From the NCBI RefSeq assembly GCF_900114465.1, contig NZ_FOTD01000013.1, positions 1 to 64,000 on the forward strand: DNA of 64,000 nt, read 5' to 3'. Shown here piece after piece: positions 40,283 to 50,250 of the stretch. The notes under the pieces were generated by a model. The model did not search any database, was not told the DNA's origin, and was given only the letters and a program-made list of their open reading frames with translations. The position numbers and the translations under genes were made by a program. Every line of letters begins with the position of its first letter. Position 1 is the stretch's first letter. The DNA is from Trichococcus palustris (GTDB lineage Bacteria; Bacillota; Bacilli; Lactobacillales; Aerococcaceae).

Positions 40283-42126
40283 TCCCACTCGTCCTCCTCA
40301 TCCATCGGAATATAAGGCAGAGAAATAAAGAAAGTCGAGCCTTTATTTTCCACACTTGACACCCAAATTTTCCCTCCATGCATGTGTACAACCTCTTTCG
40401 AAATCGCCAGACCCAACCCTGTACCGCCCATTGAACGGGCACGAGCCTTGTCAACCCGGTAGAAGCGATCGAAAATGTGGTTGATATCTTTCCTTGGAAT
40501 ACCCAATCCTTCATCGGTGATGCTGATGACCACACTATTGTGCGTCTCCATCAGACGGCAAGTGATGGTTCCGCCATCCGGTGAATACTTGATGGCATTG
40601 TTCATGATGTTATCGATCACCTGTGTAAATTTATCCTGATCGATTTCTACCCATAGCTTGCGTTGCGTGAAATCGCGCTGAATCGAGTAGCCTTTATCGC
40701 GGTATTGTTCCGAATTCAACACCATCTCGAAGCGATCCAAAATGTGGGACACCAATTCGTTGATGCTGATAAATTCCAGGTTCAATTCTTGTTTCCCTTG
40801 ATCCATGCGGGACAGATTCAGCAAGTCCGAAATCATCCGGATCATCCGGTCGGTTTCGGTTGCGATGACCTTCAAAAATTCGGGAGCCAGCTCTCTATCC
40901 TCCCACGCCCCCTCAATCAGGGATTCCGTGTAACTCTTAACGCTTGTCAAAGGCGTGCGCAATTCATGGGACACATTCGAAACGAAGCTGCGGCGTTCTT
41001 CCTCGACTTTCTCTTGCTCCGTGATATCCGAAAGGACACAGACCAGCCCGCTGATGAAGCCGGATTCCCTTTGGATAACCGAGAATTCACCCCGTAAAAT
41101 CGCATCTTGATCTTCTGTGGCGATGTTCAATATCAATTCATCCTGCGTTTCCAACAATTGGCGGAAAGTAAACTGTTCCCCCAATTTCAACACTTTCATG
41201 ATCGACTGCCCGATCGCCTTCTCTTGCGCTATGGAGAGCAGATCCATGGCCCGGCTGTTGATGATGATGATTTTGCCGCGGCGGTCTGTTGCCACCACGC
41301 CATCCGTCATATGCTTCAAGACGCTATCCAGCCTTTGGCGTTCCGACTCGGTCGTCTCTTGCGCATCTTTCACTTTATAAGACAAATCATTGATTGTTTC
41401 GGCCAACTGCCCCAGTTCATCTTCCCCATAGACAGTCACTTTCCCGGAATAATCCCCTTCAGCAATGCTTGCCGTTTGCCGGCGCATTTCTGAAATCGGC
41501 CGTGTAATTCCCCGGGAAATGATGACGGCTAGAAAGATGGTGATCCCGATGGCAACCAGCGAGGCGTTGAAGAAGATGCTGACCGTCTGGTTCATCTGGG
41601 TATAGACGGTCTCGATATTCGATTCCATCACCAATGCACCAATGATCGTTCCCGTATTATCCTGCGAAAAAATAGGGCTGATGCTTTTCCAGACACGGTT
41701 ATTTGTGTTTTCGTTCACATATTGGTAGGTGGTGGCTGTCCCCAGCAGCAAGACTTGTTGCACGTCACGGTCCGTCGATTTCGTACCCACAACCGTCTGG
41801 AGTGTCTGGTCATTGATCCCCAAAATATAGCCCTGACCATCGACCACTTGCGTCTCTAAAATGTCGCTGCCCGTGAAGTCGCCTAAGATGGTCTGGACAG
41901 CATCTTCCACTTTTTCGGGGTCGGATCCCTGTAAAATGGGCTGAAGGGTTTTCTCCAGAAAACCCGAATTCAAACTCATTTGGCTATCAAAATTGCTGAT
42001 CATTTTTGTTTCCAGTTGACGGATGAAGTACGCACCTATCAATTGTAAGGATACCAACAACAGAAAAATGAACAGCATCGGTATCTTAAAATGGATAGAG
42101 TGGATAAAGCGGATTTTTTTGTTCAT
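40279..42126 (-). CDS. walK: WalK (VicK/YycG) sensor histidine kinase
   Basis: This 615-aa essential cell-wall sensor has two membrane helices (about 13-36 and 184-205) flanking an extracellular PAS-like domain. A HAMP domain follows at about 205-255, then a PAS domain at about 262-370, a HisKA box with phospho-acceptor His387 (NVSHELRTPL) and a HATPase domain with NNAIKYSP, DEGLGIP and GGTGLGLAIS. It phosphorylates WalR, encoded four bases upstream. Confidence 0.96.
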   Translation of the reverse strand: MNKKIRFIHSIHFKIPMLFIFLLLVSLQLIGAYFIRQLETKMISNFDSQMSLNSGFLEKTLQPILQGSDPEKVEDAVQTILGDFTGSDILETQVVDGQGYILGINDQTLQTVVGTKSTDRDVQQVLLLGTATTYQYVNENTNNRVWKSISPIFSQDNTGTIIGALVMESNIETVYTQMNQTVSIFFNASLVAIGITIFLAVIISRGITRPISEMRRQTASIAEGDYSGKVTVYGEDELGQLAETINDLSYKVKDAQETTESERQRLDSVLKHMTDGVVATDRRGKIIIINSRAMDLLSIAQEKAIGQSIMKVLKLGEQFTFRQLLETQDELILNIATEDQDAILRGEFSVIQRESGFISGLVCVLSDITEQEKVEEERRSFVSNVSHELRTPLTSVKSYTESLIEGAWEDRELAPEFLKVIATETDRMIRMISDLLNLSRMDQGKQELNLEFISINELVSHILDRFEMVLNSEQYRDKGYSIQRDFTQRKLWVEIDQDKFTQVIDNIMNNAIKYSPDGGTITCRLMETHNSVVISITDEGLGIPRKDINHIFDRFYRVDKARARSMGGTGLGLAISKEVVHMHGGKIWVSSVENKGSTFFISLPYIPMDEEDEWE

Positions 42127-42130
42127 AAGA

Positions 42131-42838
42131 TTACTCCTGATCTGGATTTTTCAAGAAGTACCCTACTCCTCTGCGAGTAATCAGCCATGTTGGATGGCTT
42201 GGTGTATCTTCAATCTTTTCGCGCAAGCGACGGACTGTCACATCGACTGTCCGGACATCGCCGAAATAATCATAACCCCATACGGTCTGCAACAAATGTT
42301 CGCGCGTCATGACCTGACCAAGATGTTTCGCCAAGTAATGCAGCAGTTCAAATTCCCGATGCGTCAATTCAATTTCCGTGCCACGTTTGGATACGATATA
42401 GGCATCTTCATGGATGGTCAACGAGCCAATATGGATTTCGTTGCTCTCAACTTCTTCCGGCACAGCGACAACAGGATTGCTGAGTCTTCTCAGATTCGCT
42501 TTCACACGGGCTACCAATTCTCGGTTGGAAAACGGTTTGGTGACATAGTCATCCGCTCCCAATTCCAAGCCCAACACTTTGTCGATTTCAGAATCTTTGG
42601 CTGTCAGCATAATGATGGGCACATCACTGCTTTTTCTGATTTCACGACATACCTCAAGGCCGTCCATCTTAGGCAACATAAGATCCAAAAGAATGATATC
42701 CGGATTCACTTCGGCAAATCTTTCCAAAGCTTCCTCTCCATCGAATGCCACAAAAACCTCATAGCCCTCTTTTGTGAGGTTAAATTTGATGATATCTGAA
42801 ATCGGCTTTTCGTCATCTACTACTAATACTTTCTTCAT
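42131..42838 (-). CDS. walR: WalR (VicR/YycF) response regulator
   Basis: This 235-aa OmpR-family regulator has a receiver domain with the DDE acidic pocket at 8-10, phosphorylated Asp52 (LLDLMLP) and Lys at the TAKD loop. The DNA-binding winged helix includes [15 protein letters not shown] and [14 protein letters not shown]. The start at 42838 has AAGGAGG seven bases upstream. It controls genes of peptidoglycan turnover and heads the wal operon. Confidence 0.97.
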   Translation of the reverse strand: MKKVLVVDDEKPISDIIKFNLTKEGYEVFVAFDGEEALERFAEVNPDIILLDLMLPKMDGLEVCREIRKSSDVPIIMLTAKDSEIDKVLGLELGADDYVTKPFSNRELVARVKANLRRLSNPVVAVPEEVESNEIHIGSLTIHEDAYIVSKRGTEIELTHREFELLHYLAKHLGQVMTREHLLQTVWGYDYFGDVRTVDVTVRRLREKIEDTPSHPTWLITRRGVGYFLKNPDQE

Positions 42839-43054
42839 CTTAAATCCTCCTTGGATATTCAATCATGCCGTACTTTGAGAAGCGTCTACTCTCTATTATA
42901 CATTTGCTGTGTCAGAAGTGCAAAGCGGCACCGCCATCGGCATTTAGACTCCAGATGAAATGTCGTTTTTTGTCCTAATCCAGAAAATGGGCCGGAACAA
43001 AAATGTCCCCGCCCGATTCTTTGCTTGCATTCATTTATCTTGCTGTTTTGGCGA

Positions 43055-44434
43055 CTAGCTGTGGATAACAACCGGTGTTCCCACTGTGACCAAGCCAAAC
43101 AATTGTGCCATTACTTCCGGTGGCGTATTGATGCAACCGTTCGATCCGGCGGTTTGCCAGACATTGCCGCCATAAGCGGATTGCCATGAAGAATCATGGA
43201 TTCCTACCCCGGTCCATTCGATCGGCATCCAATAATCGACAGGCGTTTCATATGTCTTGTCCGATTTTGGATTATAACCTTTCAAGATGGACTCTTCGTC
43301 TTTGTTCCAAATGTAGAATACGCCGGTCGGTGTCGGCGTCAAGGGATGACCGGAAACGATGTCCGTTTCCAATGCCACTGCACCATCTTTGTAGTACCAC
43401 ATGTGTTGGCTGCCTAAATCCACTTCTACATAGGTGTTCCCGATATCCGTACCATCCGCAGAATAGCCGGTACCATTGTAGTTCGGCGTCACCGTCACAT
43501 CTTTGCCCGCCAAAATATAGCTTGCCAGATTTTCCGCTTCCGAAGCGACGTCCAACGTCCAACCGTATGTCCCGGCTGGCACTTGTACTGTCTCTCCATC
43601 CGCGGCTTTGAACTCACGGGTGCGGGTGAAGGTACTGTAGGTGTCGCTAAGTCCTTGCAGATAGGCTGTAATGCCTGCCTGATTGACGGTTACATCCCCT
43701 TTCTCATCGACGGCCAGCCAATCTGCGATCGCTGTCTGGGGTACCGTCTCTTCCTTGCCTGAGATCGTATAGGTGATTTTTGTGTCGCTCAGATCTTTTA
43801 ACTGTGCCAACGATTCCTTCAGCTTTTTATCATCTGCCAACAAGGTCGGTTTTTGGTACGCTTCCGCTAGATCGACTTCCGGTTCAGCGGTGATGACTGC
43901 TTCCAGCATCATTTCCTTCAAAGCGGTTTGATCAACCGTATTTCCGGCGACTTCCGGTTCAATCGCATACCCGTCTGCACCGTGGGAAATCTTTGCGTTG
44001 ACCGGTGCTGTTCTGGTGTCATTTTGTATCGGCATGTTCGCAAAAATCGATTGCAGCGCCGCTTCATCCACGGCAACGCCGCTTAAGTCCGTCTTTTCTT
44101 CGGTTTTCTGCAACAGCAGCAAAGGCCAATTCCAGCCTTTTTGTTCTTGCTTCATTTCCGTCAACTTTTCCGCGTTGTCGATGGAAATCCCCAGATCTGC
44201 GGGGGTATAGGTATAGACCGTTTCGCCTTTTTCCACAATCTTGATCTCGGATTGCGCAGCAGCGGCTGCTGTTTTATCTTTCGCTTGCACTATCGTGTCG
44301 TTTGAAATATCAATGCCATCCAGTACTGTGTTCGGCAAAAATTTATCTTCATAGTATTTCCCGAAGCCAAAATAGGTGCCCGACAGTAGCAAAACAGCCG
44401 TAACGGCTCCAATCATTAAGGGTTTCTTTTTCAA
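43055..44434 (-). CDS. L,D-transpeptidase with peptidoglycan-binding domains (YkuD family)
   Basis: This 459-aa protein has an N-terminal membrane anchor (MIGAVTAVLLLSGTYFGFG). Two PG_binding_4-type repeats lie at about 85-320, and the C-terminal YkuD domain has GVGIHDSSW and SNGCINTP with the catalytic cysteine. It probably forms 3-3 cross-links or attaches proteins to peptidoglycan and lies outside the membrane. It sits next to walRK, the regulator of wall metabolism, but is transcribed separately, since 44435-44833 separates it from trmR. Confidence 0.9.
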   Translation of the reverse strand: MKKKPLMIGAVTAVLLLSGTYFGFGKYYEDKFLPNTVLDGIDISNDTIVQAKDKTAAAAAQSEIKIVEKGETVYTYTPADLGISIDNAEKLTEMKQEQKGWNWPLLLLQKTEEKTDLSGVAVDEAALQSIFANMPIQNDTRTAPVNAKISHGADGYAIEPEVAGNTVDQTALKEMMLEAVITAEPEVDLAEAYQKPTLLADDKKLKESLAQLKDLSDTKITYTISGKEETVPQTAIADWLAVDEKGDVTVNQAGITAYLQGLSDTYSTFTRTREFKAADGETVQVPAGTYGWTLDVASEAENLASYILAGKDVTVTPNYNGTGYSADGTDIGNTYVEVDLGSQHMWYYKDGAVALETDIVSGHPLTPTPTGVFYIWNKDEESILKGYNPKSDKTYETPVDYWMPIEWTGVGIHDSSWQSAYGGNVWQTAGSNGCINTPPEVMAQLFGLVTVGTPVVIHS

Positions 44435-44833
44435 TTCTAGACCACCTTCTCCTTTTGTTACAAGAACGTTACATTTGCGTTACTTTTTAAATATTGCTTA
44501 CTTTTTATTACTTTACCATGATTTCATTAAAATGCAATGTTTTTTTGCTCACAGTCCCTTGACATTTTTATGTTTTTTTCATGAATACCGAACGATGGAC
44601 CGAATCCCTTCGAAAAGCCTTATGGAATTAATCATAATATCTTCCGCCGGGAATTGCAACCGCATTAAAAGTAACCGGCAGCGAGAAAACTATCATTCAG
44701 CCACCCCTGTATCAGAGCTGATTCGGGAACCATTGGCCATCGTAAGGTCCGCGGAAAATGCAATGAAGCCGGGACAACGCCCGGCTTCATTGGATTGCCT
44801 ATTCTTTTGGATGCCCCCTGCTTATTCGGAAAT
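44435..44833. other. intergenic region with terminator hairpin
   Basis: A perfect 12-bp stem AATGAAGCCGGG/CCCGGCTTCATT at 44762-44791 lies after the methyltransferase gene, followed on the minus strand by GCATTTTCC, a weak U tract. The remainder contains the promoter region of the L,D-transpeptidase gene and no small gene that I can support. Confidence 0.5.
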
Positions 44834-45565
44834 CTATGCGCGGGTTTGTTTTTCTTTTTCGATTTCTTCCAATATATAAGAAAAATCAAAGTCCTCTTTC
44901 TTCACGATCATCAGCAAGCCGTCTCCCAACGGTACGAGCGCCGTTTCCAGCGCCGGATGGTCCAACACGGTATCCATCAATTGGTTTAACCGGATATGGA
45001 TTTTCCGTACCCTTTTCGGGACTTCTTTGACGTCATCCAAAATGGTGCCGGCTTGGAACACATCATCGATCACCAGCATGCCGCCGGTCTTCAACAGCCT
45101 CATGCAATGCGGCAAGAATTCATAGTATTTGGACTTTGCGCTGTCCATAAAGATGAAATCGTAAGGTCCGCTAAGGGTCGGCAATACTTCCGCCGCATCC
45201 CCTTCCAAGAGGGTGACTTTGTCTGCCACCCCTAATTTCTCGAAATTATCTTTTGCTTGTCTGATCATCACGTCGAAGCGGTCAATCGTCGTCACATGGC
45301 CTTCCGGTCCGACATGCTGCGCCATCAGGCTCCCGGAAAAGCCGATCGCCGCGCCGATTTCCAATATTTGCTTCGGTTTTATTTGGCCCAGGATCATATT
45401 CAGGAAAACGGCCGTTTCATGAGGGATGATCGGCACTCCTCTGGTGTTCGCATCCTTCTCCAACTCGCCCAATTCTCCAGAAAAAGGCTTCAATCTGGTG
45501 CGCATAAATTCAACTAATTCCTTTTTTACAACGGGTCTGTGCATCATTTCATTTAAAGCCATCAT
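44834..45565 (-). CDS. trmR: O-methyltransferase, TrmR (YrrM)-like
   Basis: This 243-aa class I SAM-dependent methyltransferase belongs to the caffeoyl-CoA O-methyltransferase group. It shows ILEIGAAIGFSGSLMA (motif I), TTIDRF, DFIFMDSAKS.Y and VIDDVFQAG. The Bacillus relative TrmR makes 5-methoxyuridine in tRNA wobble positions, which is the likely role here. Several in-frame ATGs near the start leave the exact N-terminus open by one to five residues. Confidence 0.85.
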   Translation of the reverse strand: MMALNEMMHRPVVKKELVEFMRTRLKPFSGELGELEKDANTRGVPIIPHETAVFLNMILGQIKPKQILEIGAAIGFSGSLMAQHVGPEGHVTTIDRFDVMIRQAKDNFEKLGVADKVTLLEGDAAEVLPTLSGPYDFIFMDSAKSKYYEFLPHCMRLLKTGGMLVIDDVFQAGTILDDVKEVPKRVRKIHIRLNQLMDTVLDHPALETALVPLGDGLLMIVKKEDFDFSYILEEIEKEKQTRA

Positions 45566-45682
45566 ATTCTCCTCAGATCTATTTTATTAAAAAAGGACTG
45601 GAACAGAACTCCCAGCCCCCTCCGTAAATTCGGACATCCTGTGCGGTTGCGCTCTAAAAAGCGTTTTACCGCACTTTCCCCA

Positions 45683-47020
45683 TCATTCGTCCGTTACTGT
45701 CAATTCTTCTTCCACGGGATCCCGCGTAACGTGGATTCCGCGGATTCTTCCACTTTCCACATGTGTGGTTGTCAGCAGGTAATCCTTCACCCTGATCGTC
45801 ACTTTTTCTTCGTCCTCAGGGAAGTAGCCGATTTCTTCTATTATATAACCGGCAATCGTATCCACTTCCTCGGACTCGATAGCAGTTTTGAAGAGCTGGT
45901 TGAATTTTTCGAGCGGCATGCGTCCATTCACGAGATAATTGTCATCATCTATTTTTTTGGATAAACGATAGATTTCATCGTATTCATCCTCGATGTCTCC
46001 CACAATTTCTTCCAACAAGTCTTCCAAAGTAACGATTCCTTCCACACCACCGTACTCATCTTTGATGATGGCCATATGCGTGTGTTTTTTCCGAAATTCC
46101 ACCAACAAATCGTCGATGTAGATGGTGGAAGGTACAAATAAAGTGGTATTCACCAATTTACGGAAATCAATTTTGTCAAACCCGATTTCCTTGGATGCTT
46201 TCAAGACGTTCTTCATATGTAAAACACCGATGATATTGTCCTTATCCTCTTCATAAACAGGAATCCGTGAAAATTGGCTGTTCAGCACCAACGCGATGTT
46301 ATACTCCAAATCATCATCCAGATCCATCATCAGTGTATCCGTACGCGGCACCATCAATTCACGGGCAAGCTTCGTATCCAAAGACAATACCCCTTGCATC
46401 ATCGTAAATTCGGATGGATCAATGACGCCCTCCCCCCGGCTTCTTGCCAGGATAGCCTTCATTTCATCACGCGTCAGCTTCTCTTCTTCACGCGTAAATT
46501 CAATCGGCGTCAACTTCTTCAGAATGCCTGTCGAAAAAGACAAGAGCCAGACGAACGGTTTAAAAACCGTTTTGACGACGACGATCGGGCCTGCAGTGAA
46601 TCGGGCAATGGCTTCCGGCATTTGCAGCGCAACTTGTTTTGGATAGAGTTCCCCAAAAACAAGCGTGAAATAGGATAGGATGATGGTAATGATGATCATC
46701 GCGATTGTAGTGCCGCCTGCTACATTGCCTAACAGCGGATGCAGGTACTGGACAAAATTGGAAGATGCGGATGCACTGCTGAAGAATCCTGCCAAAGTGA
46801 TGGCAACTTGAATAGTTGCCAAGAAATCATCCGGATTTTCCAGCATTCGTAATACTCGCTTCGCCTTATTATCTCCTTCTTTTGCCTGTTTCTCAATTTT
46901 GGACCGGTTAATCGATACAAATGCCAACTCTGCGGTCGCAAAAAAAGCATTGATTGCCGTAAGTAAGGCGATAAGTAATATTTTTGATAACAACGTCGGG
47001 TCCGCGGGGTCTGGGTTCAT
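45683..47020 (-). CDS. CNNM/TlyC-type membrane protein with CBS pair
   Basis: This 445-aa protein has an N-terminal DUF21/CNNM membrane domain with about four helices (LLIALLTAINAFFATAELAF at the start). A pair of CBS domains follows (VPRTDTLMMDLDDD and KDEYGGVEGIVTLEDLLEEI), then a CorC/HlyC C-terminal domain. The family exports Mg2+ or Co2+; old names call it hemolysin-like. AAAGGAG lies ten bases before the chosen ATG; a reading to 47203 adds 61 unlikely residues. Confidence 0.9.
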   Translation of the reverse strand: MNPDPADPTLLSKILLIALLTAINAFFATAELAFVSINRSKIEKQAKEGDNKAKRVLRMLENPDDFLATIQVAITLAGFFSSASASSNFVQYLHPLLGNVAGGTTIAMIIITIILSYFTLVFGELYPKQVALQMPEAIARFTAGPIVVVKTVFKPFVWLLSFSTGILKKLTPIEFTREEEKLTRDEMKAILARSRGEGVIDPSEFTMMQGVLSLDTKLARELMVPRTDTLMMDLDDDLEYNIALVLNSQFSRIPVYEEDKDNIIGVLHMKNVLKASKEIGFDKIDFRKLVNTTLFVPSTIYIDDLLVEFRKKHTHMAIIKDEYGGVEGIVTLEDLLEEIVGDIEDEYDEIYRLSKKIDDDNYLVNGRMPLEKFNQLFKTAIESEEVDTIAGYIIEEIGYFPEDEEKVTIRVKDYLLTTTHVESGRIRGIHVTRDPVEEELTVTDE

Positions 47021-47426
47021 AAAATGATTTCTCCTTTTTCTAAATGGCTGTTTCCAAGAACGTTCGCTCTCCATTCGCTGAAATTTCGAAAAGAGTAGAC
47101 TGCGTTCCATTCTATAGTATTTAATATAGGGAACTATTAGATAAAAATCAAGTGATTTTTCGTGGACGCCCCGGCAGCCTGCTGCGGCAAGCTGCCTGAA
47201 CAAAGGATTTCAGAAGGCATGTCCGGCTATGTCCGCGCCGCGAACCCTCATTTCATTTTAATTTCCAAGCCCTCCCGCAAAACGTTTGAAAAGGCTTTAT
47301 ACTTTGTGTTATTCAGTATTTAAGTTTTTATTAGCATCCATTTTTTGGCATTGATTTTTTCTTTTTTAATGTTATTATCACATTAGACAACTTCGTCTAT
47401 CTATTTTTTCAGGAGGGAAAAACTAT
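47021..47426. other. divergent promoter region
   Basis: These 406 bases separate the CNNM gene (minus) from the CBS-ACT gene (plus). GGCAGCCTGCTGCGGCAAGC around 47172 could form a small stem. I see no gene or known riboswitch. Confidence 0.35.
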
Positions 47427-48068
47427 ATGCTTATTCGATCATTGGCCATCCCAAAAAGAGAGCTGACTATCATAAAAGAATCCGCTACTCTTCAGGAGGC
47501 TATCGATATCCTTGAAGATTCCGGTTATCGTTGCGTACCCATCTTGGATGAAACGGAAACGATTTTTAGAGGGAATATCTATAAGATGCATATCTATCGT
47601 CATAAAGCGAACGGCGGCGACATGTCCTTACCGGTTACGCATTTGCTGAAAAACGCGACTAAATTCATTTCAATAGACAGCTCTTTCTTCAAAGTGTTCT
47701 TTACGATCAAAGAATTACCTTACATTACGGTTTTAAATACAGATATGACTTTCTACGGCATCCTGACCCACAATGCTTTGTTGAATATGTTGGCCCAATC
47801 GTGGAGCATCGACGTCGGCAGTTATGTCCTGACCGTCATCGCACCGGGTCAAAAAGGGGACCTCTACAACATCACGAAGATCATCAACAAACATTCCTCC
47901 ATCGCCAGCTGCATTTCACTGGACATCAACCGAGAAGATGCTTTACGACGGGTTTTGGTCACTTTGCCTGCAGGAACGTCAAAACCGATACTCGATACAA
48001 TTGTCCGGGCATTGGAAAGGAAAGATTATCGCGTCACCGAGATTGAAAATCTCCAAGCAGACTTTTAA
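47427..48068 (+). CDS. cbpA: CBS-ACT domain protein, probable c-di-AMP-binding protein CbpA
   Basis: This 213-aa cytoplasmic protein has a CBS pair in residues 1-130 (EAIDILEDSGYRCVPILDE, YGILTHNALLNML) and a C-terminal ACT-like domain (VIAPGQKGDLYNITKIINKH). This layout matches the CbpA proteins that bind cyclic di-AMP in Listeria and related bacteria. AGGAGGG precedes the ATG. A strong terminator follows. Functional partnership with KtrAB in potassium control is possible but not shown by the sequence. Confidence 0.78.
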   Translation: MLIRSLAIPKRELTIIKESATLQEAIDILEDSGYRCVPILDETETIFRGNIYKMHIYRHKANGGDMSLPVTHLLKNATKFISIDSSFFKVFFTIKELPYITVLNTDMTFYGILTHNALLNMLAQSWSIDVGSYVLTVIAPGQKGDLYNITKIINKHSSIASCISLDINREDALRRVLVTLPAGTSKPILDTIVRALERKDYRVTEIENLQADF

Positions 48069-48072
48069 CTTA

Positions 48073-48113
48073 AAACAAAAACGAGGCCGTCAATTTCGGG
48101 TCTCGTTTTTGTT
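48073..48113. terminator. bidirectional rho-independent terminator
   Basis: AAACAAAAACGAGGCC and GGTCTCGTTTTTGTTT form a stem of about 15 bp around a short loop, with T runs on the plus side. It separates the CBS-ACT gene from the convergent MBL hydrolase gene. Confidence 0.85.
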
Positions 48114-48143
48114 TATCTGTTTGATGGTATTTCTTCGGTTGGC

Positions 48144-48791
48144 CTAACGCTCGATTCCGTTCAGGAATGGGTTCGAAAAAATCTCCGATCCGACAGTCGT
48201 GGCATCCCCATGCCCAGGGAACAGGACGGTTTCTTCCGGCAAGGTCACGATATATTTTTTGATCCCTTCGATCAAAGTGGCATGGCTTCCGCCCGGCAAA
48301 TCGCTGCGTCCGACGCTCCCCTTAAAGATGACGTCCCCTACAACCGCAAAGCCGTTTTCACGGAAAATAAAGACCGTGCTGCCCGGCGAATGCCCGGGAA
48401 TATGTTGCATTTCAAATGAGAACTCCCCGATTTGATACGGTCCCATTTCCTCGAAGAAAACATCGGCCGGTTTGGACAGCTTCACATCCGGCACATTCGG
48501 GTTGTTTGCAGAACCGTTTAATTTCGGATCCAACAGCCATTCTTTCTCGATAGGATTTTGATAGACAGGCACGCCATATTTTTCGCGAATAGCCTCCAGC
48601 GCCCCGATATGGTCATAGTGAGCATGGGTCAAAACGATTGCGATAGGGTGCAGCTGATTCTCTTCGACAATCTCAATGATGTCCTCGGCTTGCGCACCCG
48701 GATCAAAAATGATTGTATCGTTCTCGTGGTTTCCGATTAAAAAATAGCAGTTTTCCTGGATCGGTCCGACTGTGATAGAATATATTTCCAT
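48144..48791 (-). CDS. MBL-fold hydrolase, glyoxalase II-like
   Basis: This 215-aa metallo-hydrolase has the binuclear zinc motif THAHYDHIG at about 54-62. HIPGHSPGS, the bridging aspartate in VVGDVIFKGSVGR, and LFPGHGDATT complete the set. It belongs to the short YqgX/GloB-like group; the substrate is unknown. The start at 48791 has AAGGAG ten bases upstream, and a longer reading to 48905 is unlikely. Confidence 0.88.
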   Translation of the reverse strand: MEIYSITVGPIQENCYFLIGNHENDTIIFDPGAQAEDIIEIVEENQLHPIAIVLTHAHYDHIGALEAIREKYGVPVYQNPIEKEWLLDPKLNGSANNPNVPDVKLSKPADVFFEEMGPYQIGEFSFEMQHIPGHSPGSTVFIFRENGFAVVGDVIFKGSVGRSDLPGGSHATLIEGIKKYIVTLPEETVLFPGHGDATTVGSEIFSNPFLNGIER

Positions 48792-48925
48792 AATTTGAAC
48801 ACTCCTTAAATTTGATTGCACTTCTCCATTATAATGAAAGAACCGGAAATATCCTAGCAAAGAAAACCGTGCGCAAAAACACCCCATCTCAACCTTGTTC
48901 CACATAGATTCAAAAAATGCCCAAC

Positions 48926-48961
48926 AAAAAAGATGCTCTCGGTTAGGAGAGCATCTTTTTC
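48926..48961 (-). terminator. rho-independent terminator of the MFS gene
   Basis: AAAAAGATGCTCTC and GAGAGCATCTTTTT form a 14-bp stem with a GGTTAG loop, six bases after the MFS gene stop. Confidence 0.9.
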
Positions 48962-48966
48962 AATTC

Positions 48967-50250
48967 TCATTCATATGACAATTTTTGATTTCCCTTATCT
49001 GTTAAGCCTTTTTTAAGCCCACGGTTTCTTAGCGTTACAGCGAAGAAGAAGGAAGCTAAACAAACAACCATGAAGACGATGCTGACGATGATTGTAGCGT
49101 TATAACTGCCGGTTGCGTCATAGAAGTAACCCAGCAGCGGACCGCCAATAGCCATACCAAGGCTGCTCGCTGTCGACAAGATCCCCCAAATAGCAGTGAA
49201 CTCTTTTTTCCCTAATACGTCAAATGTCACTAATTGGTTCATTACAGCAGGAACACCTGTACTGACTGCATAGATCATCGCCCCGCCGATTAAGAAAGTG
49301 ACGTTATCTGTTGCAGCAAAGATGCAGAATGCAAGGATATAGACTGTCGTGAAGATGTAGAATGCTTTCGTTGCACCCAGTTTGTCGCTGGCGATGCCCA
49401 TGACGATTTTAGAAGCAATCATGACGATGGACGCGATCGACAAAATCATACCGGCTTGAACAGCGCTAGCGCCTTTCGTCGTAAAGAATATCGGAATTTG
49501 TTGCGTGAATGTAGAAATCATTGCAAAACACACGAATGACAAGGCCAATAAATAGAAAACCGGAGAACGCAATGCTTGCGCATAGGTCATATCCGTATCT
49601 TTGTGCTTAATGACAACCGTCGAAGCATCATCCGCTTCTGTAGCAATCGATTCTTTCGTCACGCCATAAGGCAACATGCCGACATCAGAAGGCTTTTCAA
49701 TCAACAGGAAGGCCCCCAAGAACAAAGCAACAGCGTACATGCCGCCCAATAATAAGAAACCTTTTTCCCAACCATAATTTTGGATGAAAGCAGGAACAAC
49801 CGCACTCGTGATGGCGGTGCTTAAGCCGATTGTGGCAGCAACAAGCCCCATCACCAAACCATGGCTTTTGCGGAACCAATTATTCACAAGCGTTACAGCA
49901 ACGATAGCAGTTGATGACATCATGAATAATCCGATGACGACTGCCGCCGAGTAGAATGAAAGCAAGGATTTACCGTTGGCTAACAGGAAGAACCCTAAAG
50001 CTCCGAAAATGCCTCCCAGGATGGCTGTTTTACGCAAGCCAATTTTAGGCAGCAAAAATTTTGTAACTAAAGGAACCGCCACAATACCCGTCAAATTAAG
50101 GAAACTGCCCACCAAACTAAATTGAGAAACTGAGAATCCGGTTGCTTCTGTTACAGGTTTGAAAAACGACGCCAGACCATTGATTGGAACCCCTAAACCA
50201 AGCATCAATAGCATACCGGCAATGATAATCCGCAAATATTTTTTCGACAA
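48967..50250 (-). CDS. major facilitator superfamily transporter
   Basis: This 427-aa protein has about twelve membrane helices and the MFS linker GIASDKLGATKAFY between helices 8 and 9. The opening MLLMLGLGVPINGLASFFKP and the pattern NWF.K..G...G resemble the monocarboxylate/oxalate:formate group, so an organic acid may be the substrate; that is inference. It is a single-gene unit with a strong terminator. GGGGAGCG serves as binding site. Confidence 0.85.
   Translation of the reverse strand: MSKKYLRIIIAGMLLMLGLGVPINGLASFFKPVTEATGFSVSQFSLVGSFLNLTGIVAVPLVTKFLLPKIGLRKTAILGGIFGALGFFLLANGKSLLSFYSAAVVIGLFMMSSTAIVAVTLVNNWFRKSHGLVMGLVAATIGLSTAITSAVVPAFIQNYGWEKGFLLLGGMYAVALFLGAFLLIEKPSDVGMLPYGVTKESIATEADDASTVVIKHKDTDMTYAQALRSPVFYLLALSFVCFAMISTFTQQIPIFFTTKGASAVQAGMILSIASIVMIASKIVMGIASDKLGATKAFYIFTTVYILAFCIFAATDNVTFLIGGAMIYAVSTGVPAVMNQLVTFDVLGKKEFTAIWGILSTASSLGMAIGGPLLGYFYDATGSYNATIIVSIVFMVVCLASFFFAVTLRNRGLKKGLTDKGNQKLSYE

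Noticed and set aside
43055-44434. SCC-associated resistance gene or surface adhesin in the wall-gene region
   Set aside because: The protein is a normal YkuD-type L,D-transpeptidase and lies in the housekeeping half; no antibiotic-resistance gene was seen anywhere in the cassettes.
47021-47426. c-di-AMP (ydaO-type) riboswitch before the CBS-ACT gene or ktrB
   Set aside because: The conserved ydaO sequence elements were looked for at both places and not found.
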